From assembly GCA_902619675.1 (NCBI GenBank), contig CACNFA010000003.1, positions 1-64,000 of the forward strand: a stretch of 64,000 bases of DNA. The letters are read 5' to 3'. Every line of letters begins with the position of its first letter. Position 1 is the first letter of the stretch. Shown here piece by piece: positions 1 to 9,308 of this stretch. The notes beneath the pieces are model-generated. The model ran no database searches, was not told where the DNA came from, and saw nothing but the letters and a program-made list of their open reading frames with translations. Origin of the DNA: an uncultured Pelagibacteraceae bacterium (lineage in GTDB: Bacteria > Pseudomonadota > Alphaproteobacteria > Pelagibacterales > Pelagibacteraceae). The position numbers and the translations under genes are program-made.

Positions 1-87
1 AGAGATGAAGCCTATGCAAAAGAAAACAAGCTTGGCTTATGGGAAGGATCTTTCATGATGCCAGAAAAATGGAGAAAGCTTAATTAA
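1..87 (+). CDS. C-terminal end of a thermonuclease-like protein (partial)
   Basis: Only the last 28 codons and the stop are in the window. They read through an 'ENKLGLWEGSF' stretch and end in 'MPEKWRKLN'. This resembles the end of staphylococcal-nuclease-fold (SNase) domains, where an Ala-rich helix is followed by a Gly-Leu-Trp motif and a Pro-x-x-Trp/Tyr-Arg tail. The catalytic part lies upstream of the window, so activity cannot be judged. The next gene starts 20 bases downstream on the same strand. Confidence 0.55.
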   Translation, partial: RDEAYAKENKLGLWEGSFMMPEKWRKLN

Positions 88-107
88 TTTCTAGTATAAA
101 TTAGTAA

Positions 108-707
108 GTGATTCATTTTAAAAAAATTATATTAATTTTAATTTTATTTATTCTTACCGCATGCTCTTCGATTCCAAAAAATACGCAAAATAGTTGTGCA
201 ATTTTTGAGGAAAGATATCTTTGGTATAAACATACAAAAGCCTCGTATGAAAGATGGGGAGCACCTATTCATTTACAATTAGCCTTTGTCAAAAAAGAAA
301 GTGACTTCAATTGGTTAGCTAAACCACCAAGGACTAAACTTTTCAAAGTCATACCTTTTAAAAGGCCATCATCTTCATTTGGTTACTCGCAAGCAGTTAA
401 AGGAACTTGGGAGCAGTATAAACGAGAAACAAATAATCCTTTAGCAACTAGAGCTAGATTTAAAGACTCAGTAGACTTTATTGGGTGGTACATTAATAAA
501 ACAAATAAAATACTGAAAATTTCAAAAAAAAATGCATACAAACAATATCTGGCTTACTACAAAGGATGGGGTGATTACAAAAATTACTCAAAAGATAAAA
601 AAGCTATAATTTATGCAAGGTCAGTCAAAGATATGGCAAATAAATATAGGAAACAATTAACGCTCTGTAAAAAAAATTTAGATAAAAATAAGTATATTAT
701 TTTTTAA
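108..707 (+). CDS. lipoprotein, probable lytic transglycosylase-like (SLT fold)
   Basis: A 199-residue protein with a GTG start and a clear lipoprotein signal: a hydrophobic stretch ending in 'LTAC', so Cys19 should be lipidated. After it come 'AFVKKESDFNW' (Glu64-Ser65, the position of the catalytic Glu in SLT-type transglycosylases) and 'SSSFGYSQA' at about residues 89-97, which matches the G-x-x-Q motif of that fold. It would cut peptidoglycan from the periplasmic side of a membrane. The family assignment is inferred from these motifs; the C-terminal half is not distinctive. Its 3' end overlaps the convergent RND permease by 11 bases. Confidence 0.6.
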   Translation: MIHFKKIILILILFILTACSSIPKNTQNSCAIFEERYLWYKHTKASYERWGAPIHLQLAFVKKESDFNWLAKPPRTKLFKVIPFKRPSSSFGYSQAVKGTWEQYKRETNNPLATRARFKDSVDFIGWYINKTNKILKISKKNAYKQYLAYYKGWGDYKNYSKDKKAIIYARSVKDMANKYRKQLTLCKKNLDKNKYIIF

Positions 708-3700
708 GTTGTTTTTGTAATTCAATTTCAACAGCATCTATTCTTTGCGTGCCTTTACCAACAATTGTATAAACAGTAGGAATGACATATAGAGTAAAGA
801 AAGTAGAGAATAACATGCCTCCAAATATTGTTATTCCTACAGTTAACCTACTTGCTGCACCTGGGCCTGTTCCTAATATTAGAGGAAGGACACCGATAAT
901 AGTTGAAATACTTGTCATCAAAATTGGTCTTAATCTTATTGAAGCCGCCTCAAATACTGCAACTTCTAAATTTTTGCCCTCTTTTCTCAATTGATTAGCA
1001 AACTCAACTATTAGTATTCCATTTTTAGCAGACAAACCAATTAATATAATTAAAGCTATCTGACTATAAACATTTAATGAGGATCCAACTACTAAAATAC
1101 CAATTAATCCTCCTAGTATTGCCATCGGCACAGTTAACATTATTGTAAGCGGATGCCTCCAACTTTCAAACTGAGCACTCATCGCCAGATAAGCAGTAAC
1201 TAAAGCCAGCGCAAATATTACATATAACTCAGTATTAGTTTTTTTATATTCTTCACTTTCACCCTTATAGGCAATTCTTGCTTGGGGAGTATTTTGCTCT
1301 ACAACATTGACCAAAAATTTTAAAGCTTGATCTAAGGAATAATCCCCGACAAGTCTCGCAGAAATTGTAACTGCTTTTTGTCTATTATATCTTGCTAAAA
1401 ACGGAGATTGACCTTCTTCATTGTAATCTACCAAGTTAGATATTGATACAAGTTTACCATTATTTTTTGATCTAATAAAAACTTTACTAATACTATCAGG
1501 CTCTTGTCTGTCTTTTAAATCGCCTTGTAAAATAATTGAATATTCTTTTCCATCCCTCGTAAAATTTGTAACTCTTTTTGACCCAAAGATCGTTTCTATA
1601 GTTTTGCCGATATCTTCTGTGGAAACTCCTAAGTCTGCAGCTTTTTTTTGGTCAATTTTTACATTTAATTGTGGTTTGTTTAAATCAAAGTCATCTTGTA
1701 TAGAAGTAAGACCTGGATTTTTCCTGGCTTCACTTTTAATGATTTCTTTCCATTGAATTAATTGGTCGTAAGTATTTCCTAGAATCACAAATTGTACTGG
1801 ACTTTCAATTCCTCCAGTTCTTATACCTTGAGGCATTATTGGAAAAGCCAAAACACCTGGGACCTTACTGATCTCTCTAAAAGACTCTCGCATAATTTGT
1901 ACTCCATGACGGTCTCTTTTTTTCCAAGGTTCTAAAAGAACAATAATGAAACCACTGTTAACTTGTTTTGCAGACTTTCCAAAGCCAGGGACACGCATAA
2001 TCAATCGTCTATATTCTCCATCTCCAACTTTTGGCAATAATAAATTTTCAATTTCTTCAGCTCGATCCTTTGTAAAATTAAAGCCAGAACCTTGTGGGGC
2101 CTTTACAATTATAAAAAAAGCACCCCTATCTTCAGGAGCAATTAATTCTTTTTTAGTAAAATTAAAAAAGAAAATAGTTAGTGCAAGCGTTGCTAATAAA
2201 AAAATTGTGATTGTTTTTCTTTTTTTTATCCATTCCAGTAAAGAAATTTTATAAAGATAAGTAAGTTTATTTAGTAAATTTTCAAATTTTAAAACAGTTT
2301 TGGACTTTTTCATATTTTTTTGAAGAAACTTACTCGCTAGCATTGGACTCAATGATAGGGCGACAAAGCTAGATATAATAACTGCTGAAGCAAGAGTGAT
2401 AGCAGTTTGTGTAAATAAAACACCTGTAATCCCTTTTATAAATATCAATGGAATAAAAACTGCAACAAGTACAACTGTAGTTGCAATTATTGCAAAAGAA
2501 ACCTGTTTAGCTCCCTTGTAAGCTGCGACTAAGGGAGTATCTCCCAACTCAATTCTTCTCACAATATTTTCGAGCATTACAATTGCATCATCTACAACTA
2601 TTCCTATCGCAAGTACTAAAGCCATTAATGTAAAAAGGTTTATTGAAAAATCAAAAATATAAATAGATAGGAAAGTTGAAATTAAAGAGACTGGTAAAGC
2701 AATTATTGGTACTATTAATGCTCTTACATTACCTAAAAACAAATAAATTATAATTGTTACTAAAATTAGAGCAATTATAAGAGTTTTATAAACCTCTTTA
2801 ATTGCAGTTTTAATATAATTACTTCTGTCAAAAGATACTTCTAGAGCTGTTCCAGGCGGAAGACTCGGTTCTAATTCTTTAATTTTGTTTTTAATTCCAT
2901 TTGCTACAGCAATAGTGTTTGCATCAGACTGTTGATATATTCCAATTCCTACAACTTGTTTACCGTTTCCTTTAAAAATAGTCCTGGTAGACTCTGCTCC
3001 TAATTCAATTCTTGATACGTCAGATAGAGTGATTATTGATCCGTCTTTTGATCTTTTAAGAGGTAAGTTTTTATAATTTTCTACATCTTCGTAGGCTTTA
3101 TCAAGTTTAATTGTTAAATCTATATCTCTAGACTCAATTCTTCCTGCTGGAAACTCCACATTTTCTCTTCTTAAAACTGCCTCAACCTCTTGAGTAGTCA
3201 GATCCCTTGCCGCTAGAGCTAAAGGGTCGAGCCAAACTCTCAACGATAACTCTCTCTCTCCACCAAGTCTCACTCTACCTACGCCATCAACTGTCGAAAA
3301 AGTATCTGTTAAATATCTATCTGCGAAATCAGTAAGTTCTAAATCAGTCATTGTATCTGAACTGAAAGATAACCACATGGTAGTACGCATTTGACCACTT
3401 TGTTTGAAGATTTCTGGTTGATCTGCCCCTTCGGGTAAATTATCTAAAACTCTAGAAACTGAGCTTCTAACATCATTAGCCACATCATCTAAATCTAAAT
3501 TATTTTCGAATGTTAATGTTATCCTGGAACCCTCGTCTTCACTGAAAGAATCAATCGTTTCTAATCCGGGGGTCCCACCAACAAAATCCTCAATTTTTTG
3601 AGTAATTTGGGTATCTACAATTTCAGCAGATGCACCTTTATATTCAGTTTGAATAGTTACTACAGGTGGTTGCACATCTGGTAGTTCATCTGTAGGTATT

Positions 3701-3792
3701 TCTTGAAAAGTTATAAGACCAAAAATAACTAGAATTAAACTCATCACAGAAGCAACAACAGGTCTTTTTATTGATAGGTCTGTTAAAAACAT
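697..3792 (-). CDS. RND efflux permease (AcrB/HAE family)
   Basis: A 1031-residue inner-membrane proton-driven exporter of the hydrophobe/amphiphile efflux type. It has the standard layout: TM1 at the N-terminus ('RPVVASVMSLILVIFG'), a large periplasmic domain, TM2-6 with the paired aspartates of the proton relay in 'IGIVVDDAIVMLEN' near residue 400, a second periplasmic domain, and TM8-12 near the end. Length is normal for the family. It is the last gene of a minus-strand run that starts with msrA and it follows its adaptor by 7 bases. No outer-membrane TolC-type gene is adjacent. The substrate cannot be read from sequence. Confidence 0.93.
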   Translation of the reverse strand: MFLTDLSIKRPVVASVMSLILVIFGLITFQEIPTDELPDVQPPVVTIQTEYKGASAEIVDTQITQKIEDFVGGTPGLETIDSFSEDEGSRITLTFENNLDLDDVANDVRSSVSRVLDNLPEGADQPEIFKQSGQMRTTMWLSFSSDTMTDLELTDFADRYLTDTFSTVDGVGRVRLGGERELSLRVWLDPLALAARDLTTQEVEAVLRRENVEFPAGRIESRDIDLTIKLDKAYEDVENYKNLPLKRSKDGSIITLSDVSRIELGAESTRTIFKGNGKQVVGIGIYQQSDANTIAVANGIKNKIKELEPSLPPGTALEVSFDRSNYIKTAIKEVYKTLIIALILVTIIIYLFLGNVRALIVPIIALPVSLISTFLSIYIFDFSINLFTLMALVLAIGIVVDDAIVMLENIVRRIELGDTPLVAAYKGAKQVSFAIIATTVVLVAVFIPLIFIKGITGVLFTQTAITLASAVIISSFVALSLSPMLASKFLQKNMKKSKTVLKFENLLNKLTYLYKISLLEWIKKRKTITIFLLATLALTIFFFNFTKKELIAPEDRGAFFIIVKAPQGSGFNFTKDRAEEIENLLLPKVGDGEYRRLIMRVPGFGKSAKQVNSGFIIVLLEPWKKRDRHGVQIMRESFREISKVPGVLAFPIMPQGIRTGGIESPVQFVILGNTYDQLIQWKEIIKSEARKNPGLTSIQDDFDLNKPQLNVKIDQKKAADLGVSTEDIGKTIETIFGSKRVTNFTRDGKEYSIILQGDLKDRQEPDSISKVFIRSKNNGKLVSISNLVDYNEEGQSPFLARYNRQKAVTISARLVGDYSLDQALKFLVNVVEQNTPQARIAYKGESEEYKKTNTELYVIFALALVTAYLAMSAQFESWRHPLTIMLTVPMAILGGLIGILVVGSSLNVYSQIALIILIGLSAKNGILIVEFANQLRKEGKNLEVAVFEAASIRLRPILMTSISTIIGVLPLILGTGPGAASRLTVGITIFGGMLFSTFFTLYVIPTVYTIVGKGTQRIDAVEIELQKQLKK

Positions 3793-3799
3793 TTTGATT

Positions 3800-4666
3800 T
3801 TAAGGGTTAATAATTTTTACTTTAGCTTTACTTCTAACTTTTGAAACACCTTCACTCACAACTACGTCACCTTCATTAATTCCTGCTAAAACGGATACTC
3901 TGCCGAAATTTCTTTTTCCTATTTGAATATTCTTTTTTTCAGCTATTTCATCTTCTACAATATAAACAAATGCAGTGTTGCCTTGTATTGTAACAGCACT
4001 TTCTGGCACTCCGATTTCTTCTGTTTCGTCATAAATTATTTTTATGGTCATGAGTTGTCCGGGTATTATTTCAAATTTTGAATTGTCCACTAACACTCTT
4101 GATAAAATTGATCTAGTAGATGGATCAATACGAGAGCTTATTGTTTCAACCTTTCCATTAAATACTTTGTTAAACGCTGAACTCGTAATTTCTGCTTTTA
4201 ACCCTGGTTTTAAAACGCTTACGTAATTTTCAGGAATTTTAATGTCAATTACGACTCTCTTTAAATCATCAAGAGTAACAATTAAACTTTCTGTTCCTAG
4301 TACACCCTGAGCTATTTCTCTTTTTCCCAACTTTCCCTCAAAATCAGCAAGAATATTAGAGCCATCTCGAAGGTTCAAAATAATCTCTCCTTCTTTTACA
4401 AATCTATTATCAATATTTAGTTTACCTAAAATGTCACTTTTTTTAATTCTATAAGATTTTGAATTTTGAGCTATAGCTGTACCAAAAGTTTCAATGCTAT
4501 TATAAAAAATAGATTTTTCTACTTTTGTTACAATTACTCCAGGAGCAGGCCTAATACTAAATTTTTTTTGAAAATGTAATCCGATAAAATGACGAGCAGC
4601 TATAATTGCAAAAATAGCAATAAAAAAAACGATTAAAAAAGTCTTAAATTTAGTTGAAGTTTTCAT
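3800..4666 (-). CDS. RND efflux membrane-fusion (adaptor) protein, short form
   Basis: A 288-residue adaptor with one N-terminal membrane anchor (residues about 8-27), followed by lipoyl, beta-barrel and membrane-proximal segments ('VPESAVTIQGNTAFVYIVEDE', 'GINEGDVVVSEG'). It would link the permease to an outer-membrane channel. It is short for the family, because the two lipoyl half-motifs ('VKEGEIILNL' and 'ILADFEGKLG') follow each other almost directly, so the usual alpha-helical hairpin is missing. It overlaps the upstream sulfurtransferase gene by 17 bases, so coupled translation is likely. Confidence 0.87.
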   Translation of the reverse strand: MKTSTKFKTFLIVFFIAIFAIIAARHFIGLHFQKKFSIRPAPGVIVTKVEKSIFYNSIETFGTAIAQNSKSYRIKKSDILGKLNIDNRFVKEGEIILNLRDGSNILADFEGKLGKREIAQGVLGTESLIVTLDDLKRVVIDIKIPENYVSVLKPGLKAEITSSAFNKVFNGKVETISSRIDPSTRSILSRVLVDNSKFEIIPGQLMTIKIIYDETEEIGVPESAVTIQGNTAFVYIVEDEIAEKKNIQIGKRNFGRVSVLAGINEGDVVVSEGVSKVRSKAKVKIINP

Positions 4667-5480
4667 TATTTTTTAAACCGTACTCAGCCCACGAACCATC
4701 GTATATTTTTGGTTTTTTATCAGTTATTAAAGAATTAGCTAGTCCTAAAATGCAAGCCGTGATACCTGAGCCGCAGCTAAAAGCTATATCTTTACTAGTA
4801 GATATTTTTCTAACTTTAAAAATATCAATTAATTCCTCCTTTTTTTTAAAAGATCTATCTTTATTAATTAACAATTGAAACGGTAAATTTTTTGACCCCT
4901 CTATATGACCACTTTTCATTCCCTTTCTAGGTTCAGGCTCCAGTCCTAAAAATCTCTTTTCTCCTCTTGCATCAACTAATTGAAATTTATTGTTTTTAAT
5001 ATTTTTATTAATTTGATCTTTGGTTATCACCAAAGACGACTCCTCCGATGCTTTATATTTAGTTTTTGTTACCTTAATTATTTCTTTTGATACTGGTTTT
5101 TTCTCACTAAGCCATTTATTGAAATTTCCATTTAAAACTGAAATCAGATCAGGATTATGTCCAAAATAAATAAACATGTACCAAACTCTACAAGCACTGA
5201 ATACATCAGAATTGTCATAAACAATTATATGATCAGAATTTTTAATCCCAAGGTTAGCAACAATTTTTTCCCAATCATTTTTAGAAGGTAACATATGAGG
5301 TAATGGCGAATCCTGATTTGAATATTTATCTATGTCAAAAAAAATTGAATTTTTGATATGATTTGTTTTAAATTCCTCCTCTGCATTTCTTTCGGAATTA
5401 GGAAGGTGCCAAGAAGCATCTAGTATTTTAACTTTATCTATATTTTTTTCTAACCAATCTAAAGAAACTAATTGTTTCAT
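4650..5480 (-). CDS. sseA: sulfurtransferase, 3-mercaptopyruvate type (two rhodanese domains)
   Basis: A 276-residue protein with tandem rhodanese domains. The N-terminal domain is the inactive half ('ILDASWHLP'). The C-terminal half carries the catalytic loop 'FSCGSGITAC', where the CGSG-[IV]-T form is typical of 3-mercaptopyruvate sulfurtransferases rather than thiosulfate rhodaneses. It transfers sulfur from mercaptopyruvate to thiol acceptors in the cytoplasm. It sits between msrA (adjoining at base 5480) and the efflux adaptor, as part of a sulfur/oxidative-stress plus efflux run. Confidence 0.88.
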   Translation of the reverse strand: MKQLVSLDWLEKNIDKVKILDASWHLPNSERNAEEEFKTNHIKNSIFFDIDKYSNQDSPLPHMLPSKNDWEKIVANLGIKNSDHIIVYDNSDVFSACRVWYMFIYFGHNPDLISVLNGNFNKWLSEKKPVSKEIIKVTKTKYKASEESSLVITKDQINKNIKNNKFQLVDARGEKRFLGLEPEPRKGMKSGHIEGSKNLPFQLLINKDRSFKKKEELIDIFKVRKISTSKDIAFSCGSGITACILGLANSLITDKKPKIYDGSWAEYGLKNNENFN

Positions 5481-5926
5481 TATTTATTCTTTTCAATATA
5501 CTTTTGATGATATGTCTCGGCTTTACAATAATTCCTTATTTTTGAAATATTTGTTTGGATCCTCCCATCAAATTTTTTGTTATATTCACCCAGGATCTCT
5601 AATGCATCTTTTTTTTGTTCTTCTGTCTCATAGAAGATTTCACTTCTATATTGAGTCCCAATATCAGGAAATTGCATATCTTTTTGTGTTGGATCGTGCA
5701 TTTTAAAAAACAAATCTAATATCTTTTTAAAAGAAATTTTATTCTCATCAAAAGTCAACCTGACAACTTCTGCATGACCTGAATTTCCAGTACACACCTC
5801 TTCATAGGTAACGTTATCACTTTGGCCACCTGCATAGCCTACTTCTGTATGAATTATACCCGGTTTAGATTTAAAGTTTTCCTCAGGCTTCCAAAAACAT
5901 CCAAGTGCGAGTGTACATTTCTGCAT
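5480..5926 (-). CDS. msrA: peptide methionine sulfoxide reductase A
   Basis: A 148-residue MsrA that reduces methionine-S-sulfoxide in proteins. The active site 'LGCFWKPEENF' (Cys9) is at the N-terminus, followed by 'GYAGG', 'GHAEVVRLTFD' and 'HDPTQ', all family landmarks. 'AETYHQKYIEK' closes the domain. It looks slightly trimmed at both ends relative to E. coli MsrA. It starts the minus-strand msrA-sseA-adaptor-permease run and diverges from the DMT transporter, with 39 bases between the two starts. Confidence 0.93.
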   Translation of the reverse strand: MQKCTLALGCFWKPEENFKSKPGIIHTEVGYAGGQSDNVTYEEVCTGNSGHAEVVRLTFDENKISFKKILDLFFKMHDPTQKDMQFPDIGTQYRSEIFYETEEQKKDALEILGEYNKKFDGRIQTNISKIRNYCKAETYHQKYIEKNK

Positions 5927-5965
5927 AAGTTAATTAATATATTTTGAAGTAGAAAGGATAGTAAA

Positions 5966-6847
5966 TTGTTAACCCAAAATCAAATAGGCGTATTGTACAT
6001 GGTAGGAAGTGTAATTTGCTTTTCTATAATGGATATTTGCGTAAAATGGCTTGATTACTATCCTGTTGGCCAAGTTTTATTTTTAAGATTCTTTATTGGG
6101 TTTATCCCAATTTTTTTTATTATACCAAGAGATAAAATATTTAGTTTTTATAAAACGTCTAGACCTGGTCTGCATGCGTTCCGTGCAATTTCTGGAGCCG
6201 CAGCAATTATTGCTTTATTTATTGGATTAAGAGAACTACCATTAGCAGATGTAGTATCATTAACTTTTGGTGGTCCGATATTTGTAACTGTAGCTTCAAT
6301 ATTTTTTTTATCTGAAAGGGTTGGAATAAAAAGATGGTCAGCTGTATTTTTAGGTTTTATTGGAATGTTAATGATTGTGCAACCTGCTTTTATAGATTTA
6401 AATTATTTCTATATTACCCCAATAGTGTTTTGTATTTTCTTTGCGTGCGTAGCTATTAGCGTAAGATCTTTATCAAAAACAGAGCCTAATTATACGATAG
6501 CGTTTTATTTTACTTTTCTTTGTACTTTACTTGGTCTTGGATCTATATTTTTCGTGGAGTGGAAATTACCAACATTAATAGACTTAATTATATTTATTGT
6601 AATGGGTTTATGCGGAAGTATAGCAAATCTTCTATTAACACAAAGTTATAGACTAGCCGAAGCATCATTGGTTACACCAATTAAATATTTGAGTCTCGTG
6701 TTTGCAATTGTATTTGGATTTTTAATTTGGAGTGAAGTGCCCAAGATTTTGACACTATTTGGAGCACTATTAGTCATTGCAAGTTCGTTAATAATATTTG
6801 TGAGGGAAACTCAACTTAAAAAACAAATAGATAACCCAAGAGTATGA
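5966..6847 (+). CDS. DMT-superfamily (EamA) transporter
   Basis: A 293-residue integral membrane protein with about ten hydrophobic helices in two EamA repeats. The first repeat begins 'GVLYMVGSVICFSIMDICVKWL'-like sequence; the second includes 'SYRLAEASLVTPIKYLSLVF', a signature of small-metabolite exporters of this family. The start is TTG, preceded by 'AGAAAGGA' at a sensible distance; no ATG fits the first helix. The stop overlaps the next gene's ATG by four bases (ATGA), so the two are co-translated. Substrate unknown. Confidence 0.85.
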   Translation: MLTQNQIGVLYMVGSVICFSIMDICVKWLDYYPVGQVLFLRFFIGFIPIFFIIPRDKIFSFYKTSRPGLHAFRAISGAAAIIALFIGLRELPLADVVSLTFGGPIFVTVASIFFLSERVGIKRWSAVFLGFIGMLMIVQPAFIDLNYFYITPIVFCIFFACVAISVRSLSKTEPNYTIAFYFTFLCTLLGLGSIFFVEWKLPTLIDLIIFIVMGLCGSIANLLLTQSYRLAEASLVTPIKYLSLVFAIVFGFLIWSEVPKILTLFGALLVIASSLIIFVRETQLKKQIDNPRV

Positions 6848-7467
6848 GAAAGCCAAGATATTGGAATAAGGCAAAATCTGTTTTGTCTAAAAAAGATAAA
6901 GTAATGAAAAAATTAATCAATTCTTACAAAGATGGAGCACTTGTAACAAGAAATGATGTTTTTTTTTCACTTTGTAAAAGTATTATTGGCCAGCAAATAA
7001 GTGTAGCTGCAGCTAATTCAGTCTTTTCCAGATTTGAGAAAAGTTGCAAAGGAAAAATAAATGCAAAAAATGTAAATAAATTATCTTCTAAATCTTTAAA
7101 AAAATGTGGGTTAAGCAGACAAAAAGTGAGAGGTATAAAAGACTTAGCAAAAAAAATTATCAAAAATGAATTTAAACCACATTTGATAAAAAAAATGACT
7201 GATGAAGAAGCCATCGAATATTTATCTAACCTAAGGCAAATTGGAAGATGGTCTGCTGAAATGATTTTGCTTTTTACATTTAATAGGTCAAATATTTGGC
7301 CATTACAAGACATAGGTTTACTTAGAGCAATTTCAAATAATTATAAAAAAAAATATTTTCCACCAAAGACTTTTTTAAAAAAACTATATAAAAAATTTAG
7401 TCCTTATTGTTCAGTTGCTACCTGGTATTTATGGAGATCAATAGACGACGAGCCAATACAGTATTAA
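6844..7467 (+). CDS. DNA-3-methyladenine glycosylase II family (HhH-GPD)
   Basis: A 207-residue base-excision repair glycosylase of the AlkA type, which removes alkylated purines. The helix-hairpin-helix is 'LSNLRQIGRWSAEMILLF', and the catalytic aspartate follows in 'WPLQDIGLLRAI'. 'IIGQQISVAAANSVFSRF' is the conserved N-terminal helix. It lacks the extra N-terminal domain of E. coli AlkA, as many short bacterial members do. It is translationally coupled to the DMT transporter. No iron-sulfur cysteines are visible at the C-terminus, so EndoIII or MutY is unlikely. Confidence 0.85.
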   Translation: MRKPRYWNKAKSVLSKKDKVMKKLINSYKDGALVTRNDVFFSLCKSIIGQQISVAAANSVFSRFEKSCKGKINAKNVNKLSSKSLKKCGLSRQKVRGIKDLAKKIIKNEFKPHLIKKMTDEEAIEYLSNLRQIGRWSAEMILLFTFNRSNIWPLQDIGLLRAISNNYKKKYFPPKTFLKKLYKKFSPYCSVATWYLWRSIDDEPIQY

Positions 7468-7537
7468 TTTAATTGAAAATATTTGCTATTATTAAATTCT
7501 CTTTTTCAAATATTTCTATTTTTTTGAATTTAATTTT

Positions 7538-8404
7538 TTACTCAGACTCAATTTCTTCAATCAAAAGTTTTAAATCGTTCTTTGTCATTGGTTTATCAAA
7601 TTTTGAAGCAAGAGCATCGAAAGTATCTAAAATAGACATTTCTAATTTAATCTCATTTTTTAAAGGTAGAAAATAATAATTTATTAGTGGGAATGGTAAA
7701 ATTATTTTTGATAAAAATCTTCCCAAAAAACCAAATTTTTTTTTAAGAAAAGTATCTATTCTGATAAATTTTGGTATATAAAAGTTTATAAGGCTATAAA
7801 GTTTTCTAGGTGACATGTGTTTTGTAAAATTTCTCCAAAAATATTTTGGGTTTATTAAGTGTAGATAAAAATCTTTAGCTTTAGTAACATCTAAAGTTAG
7901 TTTACCTCCCTTTTTTAAGTACGAAACACAATTTTGAATAATTTTCTTTTGATTATCTACATTTTGAAGAACACCATATAATACGACAAAGTCAAATACG
8001 TTACTTTTAAAAATATTTTCGTTAGCATTAGTTTTAATAAAATAAACATTATTTATATTTCTTTTAAAATTATTCTTATGATTTATTTTTATTGAGTCAC
8101 TCGAGTCTATGGTAACAATATTAGCTTTAGTCTGTAATAGTATTTCTGTAAATTTTCCAGCTCCAGAACCTACCTCCAATAGGTATTTTCCATCCAAATC
8201 TTCCTTTTTCCACTTACTGTTATTATAAAATCTATCTTTATTCAGATTCAATTTATTAAAAGAATCAAATTGAATTAGAGGGTGTCTTTTATATTCTTCA
8301 AAGAAACTATTACTATAATGTTTTTTATTTTCACTGAAATCTAATAAATATGAATCCTCTAATTTAGATAGGTTCTCATCTAGCAATAATTTTTTTAAAT
8401 TCAT
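7538..8404 (-). CDS. class I SAM-dependent methyltransferase, substrate unknown
   Basis: A 288-residue protein with a Rossmann methyltransferase core in the middle: motif I 'YLLEVGSGAGKFTEILL', an acidic residue ending strand 2 ('NIVTIDSSD'), and motif IV/post region 'FDFVVLYGVLQNVDN', 'YLKKGGKLTLDVTK'. The C-terminal third ('MSPRKLYSLINFYIPKF') resembles regions seen in methyltransferases of glycan or lipid clusters. The N-terminal 70 residues are not recognised. It converges with the glycosylase across a 70-base gap that has only a weak inverted repeat. Confidence 0.75.
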   Translation of the reverse strand: MNLKKLLLDENLSKLEDSYLLDFSENKKHYSNSFFEEYKRHPLIQFDSFNKLNLNKDRFYNNSKWKKEDLDGKYLLEVGSGAGKFTEILLQTKANIVTIDSSDSIKINHKNNFKRNINNVYFIKTNANENIFKSNVFDFVVLYGVLQNVDNQKKIIQNCVSYLKKGGKLTLDVTKAKDFYLHLINPKYFWRNFTKHMSPRKLYSLINFYIPKFIRIDTFLKKKFGFLGRFLSKIILPFPLINYYFLPLKNEIKLEMSILDTFDALASKFDKPMTKNDLKLLIEEIESE

Positions 8405-8431
8405 TTAATTAAAATAATAAATGATCTTTAA

Positions 8432-8719
8432 TTATACACCCTCAATTGTTAAATGCTGTCGTTCTGCAAATCCAATTAATATATTATGGGCTTCCTGATA
8501 CTCTTTAGATTTATAAAATTCGTTCGCATCATTATAAGAAGGGAACTCTATAATAACAGTTCTTGGTGATTTTTCCCCCTCATTAAAAGTTGACCTTCCG
8601 CCTCTAACTAAAAATTTTCCCTTAAACTTTTCAACTGCTACTTTAGCTTTTATCGCATATTCCTTTAGCTTCTCGTTGTTGCTTATATTTTTATAAACAC
8701 AAACTACATAACCTTTCAT
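8432..8719 (-). CDS. DUF1330 family protein
   Basis: A 95-residue protein of the DUF1330 dimeric alpha/beta-barrel fold: 'KGYVVCVYKNISN', 'GKFLVRGGRSTFNEG', 'RTVIIEFPSYNDANEFYKS' and a conserved 'YQEAHNI'. The family's biochemical role is not settled. The ribosome site AAGGAG lies seven bases before the ATG. It diverges from the phosphoribosyltransferase gene, with only 33 bases between the starts. Confidence 0.85.
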   Translation of the reverse strand: MKGYVVCVYKNISNNEKLKEYAIKAKVAVEKFKGKFLVRGGRSTFNEGEKSPRTVIIEFPSYNDANEFYKSKEYQEAHNILIGFAERQHLTIEGV

Positions 8720-8752
8720 TTACAACTCCTTTAAAATAAATTATTTTTCTTC

Positions 8753-9280
8753 ATGGCAGATAAACTTATCATTGATTGGAAAGAGTACAATCTTATCGTT
8801 GAAAAATTAGCTATTCAAATTCATAAAAGTAAATTTAAACCAAATTTACTAATAGGTATTATGCGAGGTGGTGCGCCAATAATTGATGTTTTAAGCAGAG
8901 TCTTTAAAATAAAATGTGCATATTTAGCCGTTGAGTCGTACTCTGGAGAGGGCACTGAAGATCAACAAGGAGATCTGGTTTTTTCAAGAGAAATGAGTTC
9001 GACCGTACAAGATATGAAAGGTAATATTTTGTTATGTGATGATTTATCAGACACTGGCGTCACACTTAACAAAAGCATTGATTGGTTAAAAAACTATCCT
9101 CCAATTAGAGGAAAGATAAGTGAGATAAAAACTGCAGTTTTGTGGAAGAAAAAAGATTCTTCTTTCGAGCCAGATTTTTGTGCAGAAAGATTAAATGGTA
9201 ATCCTTGGATAGTTCAGCCGTTTGAACACTACGAGGAAATTAGAGTAGAAGACTTAATTAAAAAACATCTAAAAAATTAA
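8753..9280 (+). CDS. purine-type phosphoribosyltransferase (xanthine/hypoxanthine-like)
   Basis: A 175-residue type I phosphoribosyltransferase. The PRPP-binding motif is 'ILLCDDLSDTGVTL' (paired acidic residues then D-T-G-x-T), and an upstream loop 'GIMRGGAPIIDVLSRV' contacts pyrophosphate. This layout and length resemble E. coli Gpt and archaeal-type hypoxanthine PRTases. It would convert a free purine base plus PRPP to the nucleotide. The neighbour across a shared hairpin is a purine permease, which supports a salvage role. The exact base specificity is not readable. Confidence 0.82.
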   Translation: MADKLIIDWKEYNLIVEKLAIQIHKSKFKPNLLIGIMRGGAPIIDVLSRVFKIKCAYLAVESYSGEGTEDQQGDLVFSREMSSTVQDMKGNILLCDDLSDTGVTLNKSIDWLKNYPPIRGKISEIKTAVLWKKKDSSFEPDFCAERLNGNPWIVQPFEHYEEIRVEDLIKKHLKN

Positions 9281-9301
9281 AGGGCCAGCTTCACTGGCCC
9301 T
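9281..9301. terminator. hairpin terminator between convergent genes
   Basis: Eight perfect pairs (AGGGCCAG with CTGGCCCT) close a five-base loop. The T-rich tail lies on the minus strand (bases 9270-9280 are A-rich on the plus strand), so it should stop transcripts of the purine permease best. The plus side has no T run. Confidence 0.75.
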
Positions 9302-9308
9302 AAAATTA

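Noticed and set aside
1946-2254. 102-codon plus-strand frame inside the RND permease
   Set aside because: Shadow of a strongly supported gene, with no start signal.
7468-7537. Inverted repeat GAAATATTTG between the convergent glycosylase and methyltransferase genes
   Set aside because: Entirely A/T with a long loop; expected by chance in DNA of this composition.
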